A stretch of 56,278 nucleotides of DNA, taken from NCBI GenBank assembly GCA_964583605.1, contig CAZOWL010000017.1, positions 1 to 56,278 on the forward strand, read 5' to 3'. This stretch comes from CAZOWL01 sp964583605 (GTDB lineage Bacteria; Pseudomonadota; Gammaproteobacteria; Chromatiales; Chromatiaceae). Positions 8,925-16,440 of the stretch are shown one piece after another; within the stretch, counting starts at the first letter, position 1, and each line of letters starts with the position of its first letter. The notes beneath the pieces were generated by a model, which did no database searches, was not told the DNA's origin, and saw only the letters and a program-made list of their open reading frames with translations. The translations under genes and the position numbers were made by a program.

Positions 8925-11184
8925 CATCGACGCCGCCGCGGTCTGCGATGCGCTGTCACACATTCCGGTCGGAGAACACGACGATCGTGTACGGATCGCA
9001 TTTGCCGTAAACGATGCACTCGGCTCGGACGGGTTCGAGGTCTTCGACGACTGGTACGCCGCCGGCCGACCGGATCGTTATGACCCAACCGAGGCGCGAG
9101 ACTGCTACCGGTCCAGCGGACGACCCGGCGGAATCACCGTTGCGACGCTGTTCCACGAGGCCAAGCAACACGGCTGGCGACCGAATGGACGCGGCCAAGG
9201 CCCCGACCCGGCGGAGAAGGCCCGCCGGCAAGCTGAGGCGCGAGCCAAAGCCGAAGCCGAGGCCGCCGAGATCGAACGCGAGCGTGCCCACGCGGCCAAG
9301 CTGGCGCAGCGCATCATCGCCGAATCTCGACCAGCGCAGACGGACAACCCGTACCTGCGCCGCAAGCGCACCAAGCCAACGAACACACTGTTTGAGATCG
9401 ACGCCGCGGCAGCGGCCGAGATCCTCGGGTATGCGCCCCAGGCACGCGGAGAGGCCCTGGAAGGCCGCCTATGCGTCGCGCCGATTACGGTCGCTGGGGG
9501 CAAGCTATCGAGCATCGAACTGATCGACGGAGAAGGCCGCAAAGCCGCCCTACGAGGCCGTGGCACCAAGGCCGGCGGCCGGTGGGGCACCGGCCCCTTG
9601 CCCGACGGTGACGGCGACGGCCATACCGTCGCGATTGGCGAGGGCGTGGCGACGGTCTTGACGGTTCACGAGGCGACTGGACACCCAGCCGTTGCCGCGC
9701 TGTCGTCCGGCAACCTGCCGCTCGTGGCTAGACAGCTACGAGGCCGCTACCCCAAAGCCGAGATTGTCATCCTCGCTGACCTAGTGAGGGCCAGCGGCGA
9801 GCCCGATCCGCAGGCCGCCCAGGCCGCAAAGGACGTTCAGGGCCGGCTGGCGGCGCCTGACTTCGGCAAGTGGCGGCCGGATGGCGCGAAGGATTGGAAT
9901 GATCTGCATGTCGCGCGTGGCATCGATGCCGTGCGCGCGCGACTGGCGGCGCCGGCCAGCAGGCTCCGCATCTGTGATATGACCCGGCTACGCGGTGCCG
10001 AATTAGACCCGCCCGCCTATGTCGTTCGCCCGATAGTCCCGCGACGGCACAACACGCTACTCGGCGGCCACGGCGGCAGTGGCAAAACGACAGTCGCGCT
10101 TGCGATGGGCGCCCATGTCGCGTGTGGCCGGTCATGGGCGGGTTTGGATGTTGCTAAGGGCCGCGTCCTATTCGTGTCACTCGAAGATGGAGAGGCGTTG
10201 ACGCTGTGGCGCCTGCGGAACATCGCAGTGGAGTATGCGTTGAATCTCGGGGAGATCGCCAGGTCGATGACCATCATCGATGGCACCAGCGCGAACGCAT
10301 TAATGACCGAGGTCAACCGGCAAGGCGTTCGGAGTGTAATGCCGACACGCGACGGCGAGGAACTGATCGAGCGAATCACGGCGCAACGCTACGACCTCGT
10401 CATAATCGACAATGCCAGCGATGCATTCGACGGCGATGAGAATTCGCGGCGACAGGTTCGTCGATTCATGCGCTGGCTTGTCCGGTCCGTCGAAGATCAC
10501 AACGGCGCCATACTGCTTCTGGCGCACATCGACAAGAACGCAGCACGGTTCGGCAGTGGCAAGGACACCTATTCGGGATCGACCGGCTGGCACAACAGCG
10601 CCCGATCGCGCCTGGCTTTGGTTGATGACGAGCTGCGGCAGGAGAAGCTCAACCTCGGCAAAGCCCTGGGGGCGCCAATCCCACTTGCATGGACGAACCG
10701 GGGCGTCCCGGTGCCGGCGACATCCACCGCCGCTGCCACGGCCCAAGCCGCCGCTGATGCGCGCGATGACGAGGCCATCCTGGCTTGTTTCCATGCGGCC
10801 GCAGAAGCCGGCACAACGGTTCCAGCGGCCGAGTCAGGCCCAGCGACGACGTGGCACTGCTTGTCCGTGTTCCCCGAGCTTACACCCGACCTCAAGGCGA
10901 ACAAGGCGCGATTCCGTACCGGCGTCGCTCGCTTGCTCCGCGCGGGCGAGATCCGCCGCGAAGCGTACCGAACCCCAGGGCGGAAAACGAAAGAGCGCCT
11001 GGTCCTGGTAGCCAAAGAGCCTGCGCCAGTTCGCGCCGGTTCGGAACTGGAGCAGAACCGGCGCGCACCCACGCCCCTGTGCGCCAGTTCTATGCACAGG
11101 GGTGTGGGGATTGGAGCGGCGCACCAGCCACTAGAGCCCGAACTGGCGCACGCCGACTCGGCTGACGAGTGGTCGGCGTTCTAA
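8914..11184 (+). CDS. Primase-helicase: PriCT-2, TOPRIM and AAA (RepA-like) domains
   Basis: This 756-residue protein probably primes and unwinds element DNA. Residues ~3-90 form a PriCT-2-like domain (VCDALSHIPVGEHDDRVRIA..FDDWYAAGRPDRY). An Arg/Ala/Glu-rich helical linker follows, then a TOPRIM-like domain around 235-300 (VAIGEGVATVL, IVILADLV). The RecA/AAA_25 helicase domain has Walker A GGHGGSGKTT at ~384-393 and Walker B YDLVIIDNASDAF near 492. The C-terminal ~130 residues look like a winged-helix tail. ATG 8914 is chosen because upstream sequence is the overlapping microgene. Similar proteins serve phage satellites and plasmid-like islands. Confidence 0.9.
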   Translation: MRGDIDAAAVCDALSHIPVGEHDDRVRIAFAVNDALGSDGFEVFDDWYAAGRPDRYDPTEARDCYRSSGRPGGITVATLFHEAKQHGWRPNGRGQGPDPAEKARRQAEARAKAEAEAAEIERERAHAAKLAQRIIAESRPAQTDNPYLRRKRTKPTNTLFEIDAAAAAEILGYAPQARGEALEGRLCVAPITVAGGKLSSIELIDGEGRKAALRGRGTKAGGRWGTGPLPDGDGDGHTVAIGEGVATVLTVHEATGHPAVAALSSGNLPLVARQLRGRYPKAEIVILADLVRASGEPDPQAAQAAKDVQGRLAAPDFGKWRPDGAKDWNDLHVARGIDAVRARLAAPASRLRICDMTRLRGAELDPPAYVVRPIVPRRHNTLLGGHGGSGKTTVALAMGAHVACGRSWAGLDVAKGRVLFVSLEDGEALTLWRLRNIAVEYALNLGEIARSMTIIDGTSANALMTEVNRQGVRSVMPTRDGEELIERITAQRYDLVIIDNASDAFDGDENSRRQVRRFMRWLVRSVEDHNGAILLLAHIDKNAARFGSGKDTYSGSTGWHNSARSRLALVDDELRQEKLNLGKALGAPIPLAWTNRGVPVPATSTAAATAQAAADARDDEAILACFHAAAEAGTTVPAAESGPATTWHCLSVFPELTPDLKANKARFRTGVARLLRAGEIRREAYRTPGRKTKERLVLVAKEPAPVRAGSELEQNRRAPTPLCASSMHRGVGIGAAHQPLEPELAHADSADEWSAF

Positions 11185-11702
11185 TGGGCGCCCCAACCCT
11201 GCTCGCCGACCTGAAGAGCCGCGGATTCCGCCTGGCAATCGATGGCAACCGCCTGCTTGTCGCACCTACCGAGCGCCTGACCGAGCGCGATCGCGAACAA
11301 ATCCGCGAGCACCGGGGCGCATTGCTAGCCCTGCTGACTGCTCCGTCACCGGCGGCTAACTCCATGCCATCGCCGAGCGGCACCATAGAGGCCCACCGCT
11401 TGTGGCTCGTCACCGATGTAGACGGCGCCCGCTGGTCCGTGAGCTACTGCCCGCCCGCGACGCTGGCCGAGGTCCGCGAGCGATGGCCCGATGCCCGTGC
11501 GATCGAGCCCGAGGCCGCACCTACCGGCCCGCTGGCACGCGACGACGAGTCCACCATCCGCGCCTGCCGCATCGAGGCCCCGGCCGCCTCTAGGCGCGGT
11601 TCGCTGTGGCCGTGGCCAGACTTCGCGGTGAGATGCGACCGACACATGGCGGCGACCCGATGCCCCGAATCTACAGCGACGACGCGGAGATCCTGGCCCT
11701 AG
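11184..11702 (+). CDS. TubC N-terminal docking-domain-like protein
   Basis: The start overlaps the primase stop (TAATG), implying coupled translation. Residues ~4-50 (LLADLKSRGFRLAIDGNRLLVAP..LTERDREQIREHRGALLALL) match the TubC_N pattern. TubC_N is best known from NRPS/PKS docking but is also frequent in short proteins following element primases. Residues 65-172 are Ala/Arg/Pro-rich and unrecognised. Its role may be to assist the primase; this is inferred only from conserved position. The next gene overlaps its 3' end. Confidence 0.7.
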   Translation: MGAPTLLADLKSRGFRLAIDGNRLLVAPTERLTERDREQIREHRGALLALLTAPSPAANSMPSPSGTIEAHRLWLVTDVDGARWSVSYCPPATLAEVRERWPDARAIEPEAAPTGPLARDDESTIRACRIEAPAASRRGSLWPWPDFAVRCDRHMAATRCPESTATTRRSWP

Positions 11703-11962
11703 CCGAGTGCGACGGCTGCGCGATGACGCTCCGGGCGGCATTGGCTCAGGGCGAGGACAAGACGACGGCCGTGGCGACGGATCGCCGTGTCTACATAGTG
11801 AGCACCCGGCCAGGCGACTGCGGTTTCTCGGCCTTCGAGGTTGATAGCCCGGCCTTGATGCCTCTGCTGCTAACCATGCTTCGGCCGATCATTGGTCCGA
11901 TCGATTTAGCGCAGATGAGGCCACATGATCGCGATCCTTCGGCGGTAGAGACACGACATTGA
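11660..11962 (+). CDS. Hypothetical small protein
   Basis: The product, about 100 residues (MPRIYSDDAEILALAECDG...), overlaps the previous gene by 43 bp. An alternative ATG at 11633 would add nine residues. There are two Cys near the start and a hydrophobic ALMPLLLTMLRPIIG stretch toward the end, too short and interrupted to call a membrane segment. No family recognised. Confidence 0.5.
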   Translation: MPRIYSDDAEILALAECDGCAMTLRAALAQGEDKTTAVATDRRVYIVSTRPGDCGFSAFEVDSPALMPLLLTMLRPIIGPIDLAQMRPHDRDPSAVETRH

Positions 11963-11974
11963 GAAACGCGAGGT

Positions 11975-12199
11975 ATGAGTATTGCCATGCACCTTGAGCG
12001 GCGCATTGAGGCGTTGGAGTCGGCGAGCCGATCAGCATCAACCATGGCCCTGGATCTGGACGCGCTACCGGCTGATGACGGGGCATTCGTCGAGCCGCTT
12101 GGAATTTCAGAGACGAGCACGCCGAACTATTCGGCATTGAGCGTGCCGGATCTGCGCCGGCTGTCCGGCATCGTCGAGCGGCACGAGAGGGCAAACTAA
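11975..12199 (+). CDS. Small protein with N-terminal heptad motif
   Basis: This 74-residue protein has a good ribosome-binding site (GCGAGG) and starts MSIAMHLERRIEALESASRSAS. The LERRIEALE heptad resembles the RLERLE motifs in the microgenes at 14350-14978. The C-terminus (SVPDLRRLSGIVERHERAN) is also helical. Function unknown. Confidence 0.55.
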   Translation: MSIAMHLERRIEALESASRSASTMALDLDALPADDGAFVEPLGISETSTPNYSALSVPDLRRLSGIVERHERAN

Positions 12200-12263
12200 T
12201 CACGGGGCCGATTGATGAGAGAAGAAGCAGCGACCGAAACCCGGTGTCAATCTTGCTCCTGGA

Positions 12264-12434
12264 ATGTCGGAGCGGGATATCGCAGCGCTAGGGATCATGT
12301 CGCGCCGTCAAATACAGCAAGCGAAGCTGGTCGAGGCGATGCCGAAAGAGGAATTTGAAGCGTTCGTGTTAGAAGGCGCTTTGAATGCGTATGAACAATC
12401 GAGCTTGAAGCTCTGGGAAATGTCAGAACGATAA
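12264..12434 (+). CDS. 56-residue hypothetical protein, possibly 5'-truncated
   Basis: The frame encodes MSERDIAALGIMSRRQIQQAKLVEAMPKEEFEAFVLEG and ends WEMSER. The codons before the ATG also look coding (..KKQRPKPGVNLAPG) but meet a stop 48 bp upstream, while the ATG at 12214 is in another frame. That suggests a frameshifted or truncated gene. The KLVEAMPKEEFEAF stretch resembles small proteins of ParB-like gene neighbourhoods. It overlaps the 3' end of the convergent protease gene by 12 bp. Confidence 0.4.
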   Translation: MSERDIAALGIMSRRQIQQAKLVEAMPKEEFEAFVLEGALNAYEQSSLKLWEMSER

Positions 12435-12863
12435 AGTATGAATCTTCAGCTCACCATTGTAAACGAATAAGCAGTGACTCAATACATCGCGCCCAAGCAA
12501 TCCGTCGATCCCTTGATGCTTAACATTCGATTCGATTACCGGTATGGCATTGAAGTTTCTGTTAAGGCTAGGATGCAGGATTGTCAGAGCGGCGTCGTAT
12601 TGCTGGCAGGCGTGCGCGCTATTAGCTGTTGTCGACGGAGTGTGGATATCTATCATCCCACTCGGCGTCAAATGCAGCTTATTTATGATCCAAGGATCAA
12701 TGCATGTGCACGACGCTCCAGTGTCGATCAAAAGTTGGGCAACAACTGGATCTGGAATAGGCTGCCCCGCCTTCTTCATGGCCTCCCTCTTGGGAAGGGA
12801 GGCCCAAACCTGAAGCGTTGCAAGCGCTCCCTGCGGTGTGATGAGGAGATTTATGCTAGGCAC
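12423..12863 (-). CDS. Retropepsin-like aspartic protease
   Basis: Starting from the GTG at 12863, the product has 146 residues. It shows a single-lobe aspartyl protease signature: LLIDTGASCTCID with catalytic D47-T-G-A, and a downstream GIDGLLGRDVLSHC equivalent to the hydrophobic-hydrophobic-Gly motif. Such enzymes work as homodimers. No signal peptide or membrane anchor is visible, so it is probably cytoplasmic. The upstream frame to an ATG at 12944 lies inside the partner gene and looks non-native. The start overlaps the partner's end by 13 bp. Base composition is lower in GC than the host. Substrate unknown. Confidence 0.82.
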   Translation of the reverse strand: MPSINLLITPQGALATLQVWASLPKREAMKKAGQPIPDPVVAQLLIDTGASCTCIDPWIINKLHLTPSGMIDIHTPSTTANSAHACQQYDAALTILHPSLNRNFNAIPVIESNVKHQGIDGLLGRDVLSHCLFVYNGELKIHTLSF

Positions 12864-13093
12864 GGAGTATCGATGTCGCGACTGAAGTATGCGACCGATT
12901 CGTTTGCCTTGATGCGCTTGACCAGAAACGGTTTCAGGCCACAACGCTCGTATCCGATATTCAAGGCGTCCTCGTACGAATCGAATGTCCCTAGAAGCAC
13001 AGCTCCATGGATCAGGGCGAATTTGCCCTCATCGGCCTTGAGCGTAGGCAACAGGGATTCATATGTCTCCAGCTCTTTTTCTAAAGCGCTCAT
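12851..13093 (-). CDS. Conserved small partner of the retropepsin gene
   Basis: This 80-residue protein begins MSALEKELETYESLLPTLKA and contains KFALIHGAVLLGTFDSYEDALNIGYERCGLKPFLVKRI. I recall similar short proteins of unassigned function paired with aspartyl-protease genes. The ATG at 13093 is chosen because an excellent GGGGAGG site lies just upstream; a longer frame begins at 13126. The gene overlaps the protease start by 13 bp, so the two are one operon. It may be substrate, adaptor or regulator of the protease; that is inference. Confidence 0.75.
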   Translation of the reverse strand: MSALEKELETYESLLPTLKADEGKFALIHGAVLLGTFDSYEDALNIGYERCGLKPFLVKRIKANESVAYFSRDIDTPCLA

Positions 13094-13161
13094 GGGACCT
13101 CCCCAGCCAGTAATGCCAAAACACACAAGATGTTGCGATAAACAAACGCAAATGGCACAAG

Positions 13162-13177
13162 ATATTGTGCAATATCG
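13162..13177. promoter_or_regulatory. Palindromic operator-like site GATATTG-TG-CAATATC
   Basis: Perfect 7-bp arms separated by two bases lie 69 bp upstream of the retropepsin-partner start, in the divergent gap with the regulator gene. A second short palindrome, GACTATAGTC, follows at 13209-13218 in an AT-rich, promoter-like stretch. A helix-turn-helix regulator could bind here. No binding evidence. Confidence 0.45.
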
Positions 13178-13386
13178 CGCGCGTAAGCGATTGATTTCTA
13201 TACTTTGGACTATAGTCTACCGTGAACATTCCCGCCTACGCTAGCGCTCGCCCGTGTGCACTGCCACAAACTGGCGGGCTGATGGGCGCCTCTAGGGTGG
13301 TGCGCCTTCTAACATGTTGAATCTGAGATGACGCCCGGACAGATGCGCGATACAGCACAACAAGCCCGCTGGCCTGATGGTTGTCC

Positions 13387-13807
13387 GTTACGGCGTAACG
13401 TCCTATGCTTCCCGTTACGGCGTAACGGCTTCATCGAGGGCACTATGGGCATGAGCAACGCGGAACGGCAACGCCAGTACCGGCAACGCCACCTGACCGA
13501 CGCGAACAGCAACGGCGCCCGGCTGAACGTGATCGTCGACCTTCGCGCCAAGACTCGGCTGGAACGGCTGGCACGTTGTTACGGCGTAACGCTCCGGGAG
13601 GTGATCTTGCTTGTCGCTGATGAGGCCGAGACGGCGCTGCTCGATACCCTGTCGGCAGATCAGAAAGCCGCCTACTATGCTGGCGAGCTTTCGTTACGGC
13701 GTAACGGACACCAGGCTGATGATGGAGACGAGGAACCGTTACGGCGTAACAGCGAGGAGCTACCGAGCGGCGACGGCGAAGGTAACGATGAACCGTTACG
13801 GCGTAAC
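13387..13807. repeat. Six copies of the 13-bp palindrome GTTACGGCGTAAC
   Basis: Exact copies occur at 13387-13399, 13414-13426, 13578-13590, 13693-13705, 13738-13750 and 13795-13807. Each is palindromic except for the central base. Two precede the regulator start and four lie inside its coding sequence. The third copy is read as CYGVT and the last three as LRRN, so DNA sequence rather than peptide is conserved. Spacing is irregular (27, 164, 115, 45, 57 bp), unlike CRISPR. Confidence 0.9.
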
Positions 13808-13936
13808 GCTGAGGACCGCGATACCCGCATCGTCACGATGTACCAGGCCGGCGAGACGAAGCGAGGCATCGCTCGTGCGCTCGGTTGCTCCGATGGCACT
13901 GTTCGCCATGTACTCAAGCAGATGCGAGAAGACTGA
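13445..13936 (+). CDS. Putative DNA-binding regulator containing embedded palindromes
   Basis: From ATG 13445 (GAGGG site four bases upstream; 13451 is possible) the product has 163 residues. The N-terminus MSNAERQRQYRQRHLTDAN and the RLNVIVDLRAKTRLERLARCYGVTLREVI stretch resemble ribbon-helix-helix-type proteins. The C-terminal RIVTMYQAGETKRGIARALGCSDGTVRHVLKQM is a resolvase/Trp-repressor-like helix-turn-helix. The linker between them carries three LRRN tetrapeptides encoded by the palindromes. An upstream frame to 13328 would add two more, but those copies probably lie in the leader. Autoregulation through the palindromes is a reasonable inference. Confidence 0.72.
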   Translation: MGMSNAERQRQYRQRHLTDANSNGARLNVIVDLRAKTRLERLARCYGVTLREVILLVADEAETALLDTLSADQKAAYYAGELSLRRNGHQADDGDEEPLRRNSEELPSGDGEGNDEPLRRNAEDRDTRIVTMYQAGETKRGIARALGCSDGTVRHVLKQMRED

Positions 13937-13964
13937 TCCCTGATCCGAACAGAGATTTTCAGAG

Positions 13965-14372
13965 ATGCCCCAGTTCCAGAAAGGACGATCCGGCAACCCG
14001 CGGGGCCGACCACGAGGCGTCGTCAATCAAGCCAAATTGCGAGCGGCGATTGGCACGGACATCCCGGACATCATCACGACCGTGACCGAAGCGGCCAAGG
14101 CGGGTGACATGACCGCGGCCCGGTTGTTGTTGGATCGCGTCCTACCTGCCTTGAAGCCCCAAGAGCAACCCGTGGCCCTGCCCCTCGGGGATGATCTGAG
14201 CGGGGCGGCCCGTGCTGTCCTGGTGGCATTAGGTGCGGCCCAGGTATCCCCCGAGCAGGGAGCAAAGATCCTACAAGGCATCGGCACAGCGGCCCGCGTG
14301 GTCGAAGTGGACGAACTCGTCAAACGCATCGAACGCTTGGAGCAAACCCATGCAGATCAGACAAAGGCTTGA
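13965..14372 (+). CDS. DUF5681 domain-containing protein
   Basis: The 135-residue product opens MPQFQKGRSGNPRGRPRG, the basic KGxSGNPxGRP signature of DUF5681. This family is common in phages and islands, often near terminase or regulatory genes, but with no proven role. The C-terminus ends in a predicted coiled coil (VDELVKRIERLEQTHADQ). It follows the regulator by 28 bp and overlaps the next microgene by 23 bp. Confidence 0.8.
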   Translation: MPQFQKGRSGNPRGRPRGVVNQAKLRAAIGTDIPDIITTVTEAAKAGDMTAARLLLDRVLPALKPQEQPVALPLGDDLSGAARAVLVALGAAQVSPEQGAKILQGIGTAARVVEVDELVKRIERLEQTHADQTKA

Positions 14373-14538
14373 GCGGCTGGAGCAGCAGGGCACGACCGAG
14401 GATAGCGTGCTGGTCATCATCGGCGAGCCAGACGACCGGCAGCAAGCGATACTCGATGCGGGCACGGCAAAGGTTCAGGTCTTCCTGCCGGACAACCACC
14501 GAGACGATCATGGCCGCGACACTCGCCAAGCGGGTTGA
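14350..14538 (+). CDS. 62-residue microprotein, coiled-coil start
   Basis: The sequence begins MQIRQRLERLEQQGTTEDSV, then VLVIIGEPDDRQQAILD, an alternating beta/alpha pattern. It overlaps the DUF5681 gene by 23 bp and the next gene by 29 bp. No family recognised. The RLERLE start is shared with neighbours. Confidence 0.5.
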   Translation: MQIRQRLERLEQQGTTEDSVLVIIGEPDDRQQAILDAGTAKVQVFLPDNHRDDHGRDTRQAG

Positions 14539-14776
14539 ATCACTCGAAGCGCGCTTCGGCATCGACACCGCAGATGCGGCATTCATGGCCGCATTAGGCG
14601 ACGTTGATGCGCGAGACTACTGGCGCATCATGCGACGCCCAGGATCGGGTGACTTCGAGCGGTTCGTTCGTACCCTGCCCGATGAGGATCTGCGGGCGCT
14701 TTACGGCATCCATGCTCGCGCCTTGGCCGCCAACGGGATCGACATTAGGGCCCTGCTGGCCGGCGCCGATGACTGA
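14510..14776 (+). CDS. 88-residue hypothetical protein
   Basis: The product begins MAATLAKRVESLEARFGIDT and appears all-helical (DEDLRALYGIHARALAANGIDIRALL). It overlaps the upstream microgene by 29 bp and the downstream one by 8 bp, including ATGACTGA. No family recognised. The N-terminal heptad KRVESLEARF matches the pattern in adjacent genes. Confidence 0.5.
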   Translation: MAATLAKRVESLEARFGIDTADAAFMAALGDVDARDYWRIMRRPGSGDFERFVRTLPDEDLRALYGIHARALAANGIDIRALLAGADD

Positions 14777-14978
14777 GCGGATCGCGTCGAGGCTTGAACG
14801 GCTGGAGGCATCGATGCCCGTCGCGCGGATCGATCCCGACCGACAAAGGATCATTCAGAGCATGGACACGAAGGATATAGCGCGCCTGCTGGAACTGCGC
14901 CACAGCGATGACGAAGCCGCTGCCGAGGAGATCTGTGGCATTTTGCGGCGATACAACTGGCCTGGACCTGGTGTGTAA
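14769..14978 (+). CDS. 69-residue hypothetical protein
   Basis: It starts MTERIASRLERLEASMPVAR and ends ILRRYNWPGPGV. It is the last gene of the overlapping chain DUF5681-62aa-88aa-69aa and overlaps the previous stop by 8 bp. Predicted helical; function unknown. Confidence 0.5.
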   Translation: MTERIASRLERLEASMPVARIDPDRQRIIQSMDTKDIARLLELRHSDDEAAAEEICGILRRYNWPGPGV

Positions 14979-15325
14979 GCACCATCCGCCCACTAGCTCC
15001 GCGCCTTCGAGCCCTCGCGCTGGCGGAAGGTCGGCGCCCGGTAACGACCCAGAGTGGACGTGAAGGTTGCACAGTTTTCGCCACTCGCAGAGGCTAGCCT
15101 AGCCTGTTCCGCGTCAGCGGCGCGGTGCTCCGCGACTGTTGACCCTCCGGGCTGCTAGGTGCCATCGGGACTGGCTCCGGCCTGCCTGTCAGGGGGCACC
15201 CGCGAACGATCTTTGTCGTGCAGTTGTGCCATAATTATTAGCAAGCCTTACGCCCGACCCTGATCTGCAGAATCGCTTAACGCATAAGGCTTCGACGTAA
15301 AACAAACACAACCTTTTCAAGGATT
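14979..15325. other. Gene-free junction before the AT-richer cargo
   Basis: I see no convincing gene on either strand. GC content drops from host-like to clearly AT-richer after about 15220, just before the TIGR04255 gene. The AT-rich stretch GCCATAATTATTAGC near 15230-15244 may hold its promoter, but no clear -35/-10 pair stands out. Confidence 0.5.
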
Positions 15326-16084
15326 ATGATGGATCGTCTCCCGTTACGTTTAGCAAATGATCCAATATTGGAAGCGCTCTTCGAAGTGCGTTTCCAGAAT
15401 CCGGAAAATGTGCCCGCCTCTGAGTTATTGCCAGGCATGTTGTTCCCCAAAGTCAAGGAAGAATTGCCGACGTTACAAGCGTTGCTTCCCCCCCAGATTC
15501 CCCGAGCGATCATCCGAAAAGACCCTAATTTGCAATATGCTGCGTCTCACAGAATGAGCGGGAAACAGTTTTCTGTCTCTATAGGCGAACGCGTTTTTAG
15601 TGTTAATTGTCGCGCTCCGTACGTGGGTTGGCTTTCGTTCAAGGGTAAGATTCTTACCTATGCTCGCATGCTGAAAGACACAGGTCTTGCGAATGATGTC
15701 AGGCGATTCTCTTTGAAGTACATTAACTTCATTTCAATCGACGACTTCGAAGAACCATATGATGCATTAGCGGCAAGTCTGACATTAGGGGGATATGATT
15801 TGACTAAACTCAATGCGCAGGTAACCACGGAAATATCGGAAGGTGATTGCTTAAATATTGTGAAGATCCTGCCGAACGTTTTTGTAGAAATAGATGGCAG
15901 CAAGGGACGCAAGCGTGGACTCATTCTAGATGTCGATTCGATATATGAAGCCCCAGCTATGCCATTCTGGGAAGATCTCGAATCTCTGATAGACCGCGTC
16001 CGCGATGTAGAGAAAAAGATTTTCTTTTCCTTGTTAAGTAGGAAGGGGCTTGAGAAGTTCGAACCAGTTTGGAGCAACTCATGA
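15326..16084 (+). CDS. TIGR04255 family protein
   Basis: This 252-residue protein begins MMDRLPLRLANDPILEALFEVRF, the N-terminal signature (LxxxPIxEALFEVRF-like) of the sporadically distributed TIGR04255 family, at its usual length. The family has no established biochemical function. An AAGGA motif precedes the start; the second Met is an alternative. No transmembrane segment. Codon use and GC are unlike the host and the island core, indicating separate acquisition. The stop overlaps the next start by 4 bp (ATGA), making it the first gene of a three-gene operon. Confidence 0.78.
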   Translation: MMDRLPLRLANDPILEALFEVRFQNPENVPASELLPGMLFPKVKEELPTLQALLPPQIPRAIIRKDPNLQYAASHRMSGKQFSVSIGERVFSVNCRAPYVGWLSFKGKILTYARMLKDTGLANDVRRFSLKYINFISIDDFEEPYDALAASLTLGGYDLTKLNAQVTTEISEGDCLNIVKILPNVFVEIDGSKGRKRGLILDVDSIYEAPAMPFWEDLESLIDRVRDVEKKIFFSLLSRKGLEKFEPVWSNS

Positions 16085-16440
16085 CATACACCGATGTCGA
16101 GCAGGCGAGACAGCAACAAAAAAGCTCTATGGCACAGACTATTATGACGGGTTCTGTATCTGCTCTTTCTTTGGCTGTTGCAGGCATGGCGATGGCCGGA
16201 GCGCTCCCTGGAGAAAGTGCGGGATTCGATATTGGCGACCCCTTGATTATTCAAGAAGCATCGCCGGCCCGTTCTTCGAGTACATTCACTGCGAAAGTTT
16301 TTTCCGCTGACGTTATCGATGAAGCGCGACTAATCGAGAAGCTAGTGCAGGTCCATGCCGACTTACTTGAGAACCAGAGCAATCTAGATGCAGAGTCACA
16401 AAAAATTCTGTTTGATAATCTCCACAATATGTACCTGTGA
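16081..16440 (+). CDS. Small single-span membrane protein of the TIGR04255 operon
   Basis: This 119-residue protein has a polar N-terminus (MTYTDVEQARQQQKSS), then one hydrophobic segment (about residues 18-42, TIMTGSVSALSLAVAGMAMAGAL). A Ser/Ala-rich linker and a helical C-terminus (LIEKLVQVHADLLENQSNLD) follow. It overlaps the upstream stop by ATGA and the downstream start by GTGA. Membrane anchoring of the complex is inferred. No family recognised. Confidence 0.65.
   Translation: MTYTDVEQARQQQKSSMAQTIMTGSVSALSLAVAGMAMAGALPGESAGFDIGDPLIIQEASPARSSSTFTAKVFSADVIDEARLIEKLVQVHADLLENQSNLDAESQKILFDNLHNMYL

Noticed and set aside
13387..13807. CRISPR array
   Set aside because: The repeated unit is only 13 bp, spacers are irregular (32-151 bp) and mostly coding, and there are no cas genes.
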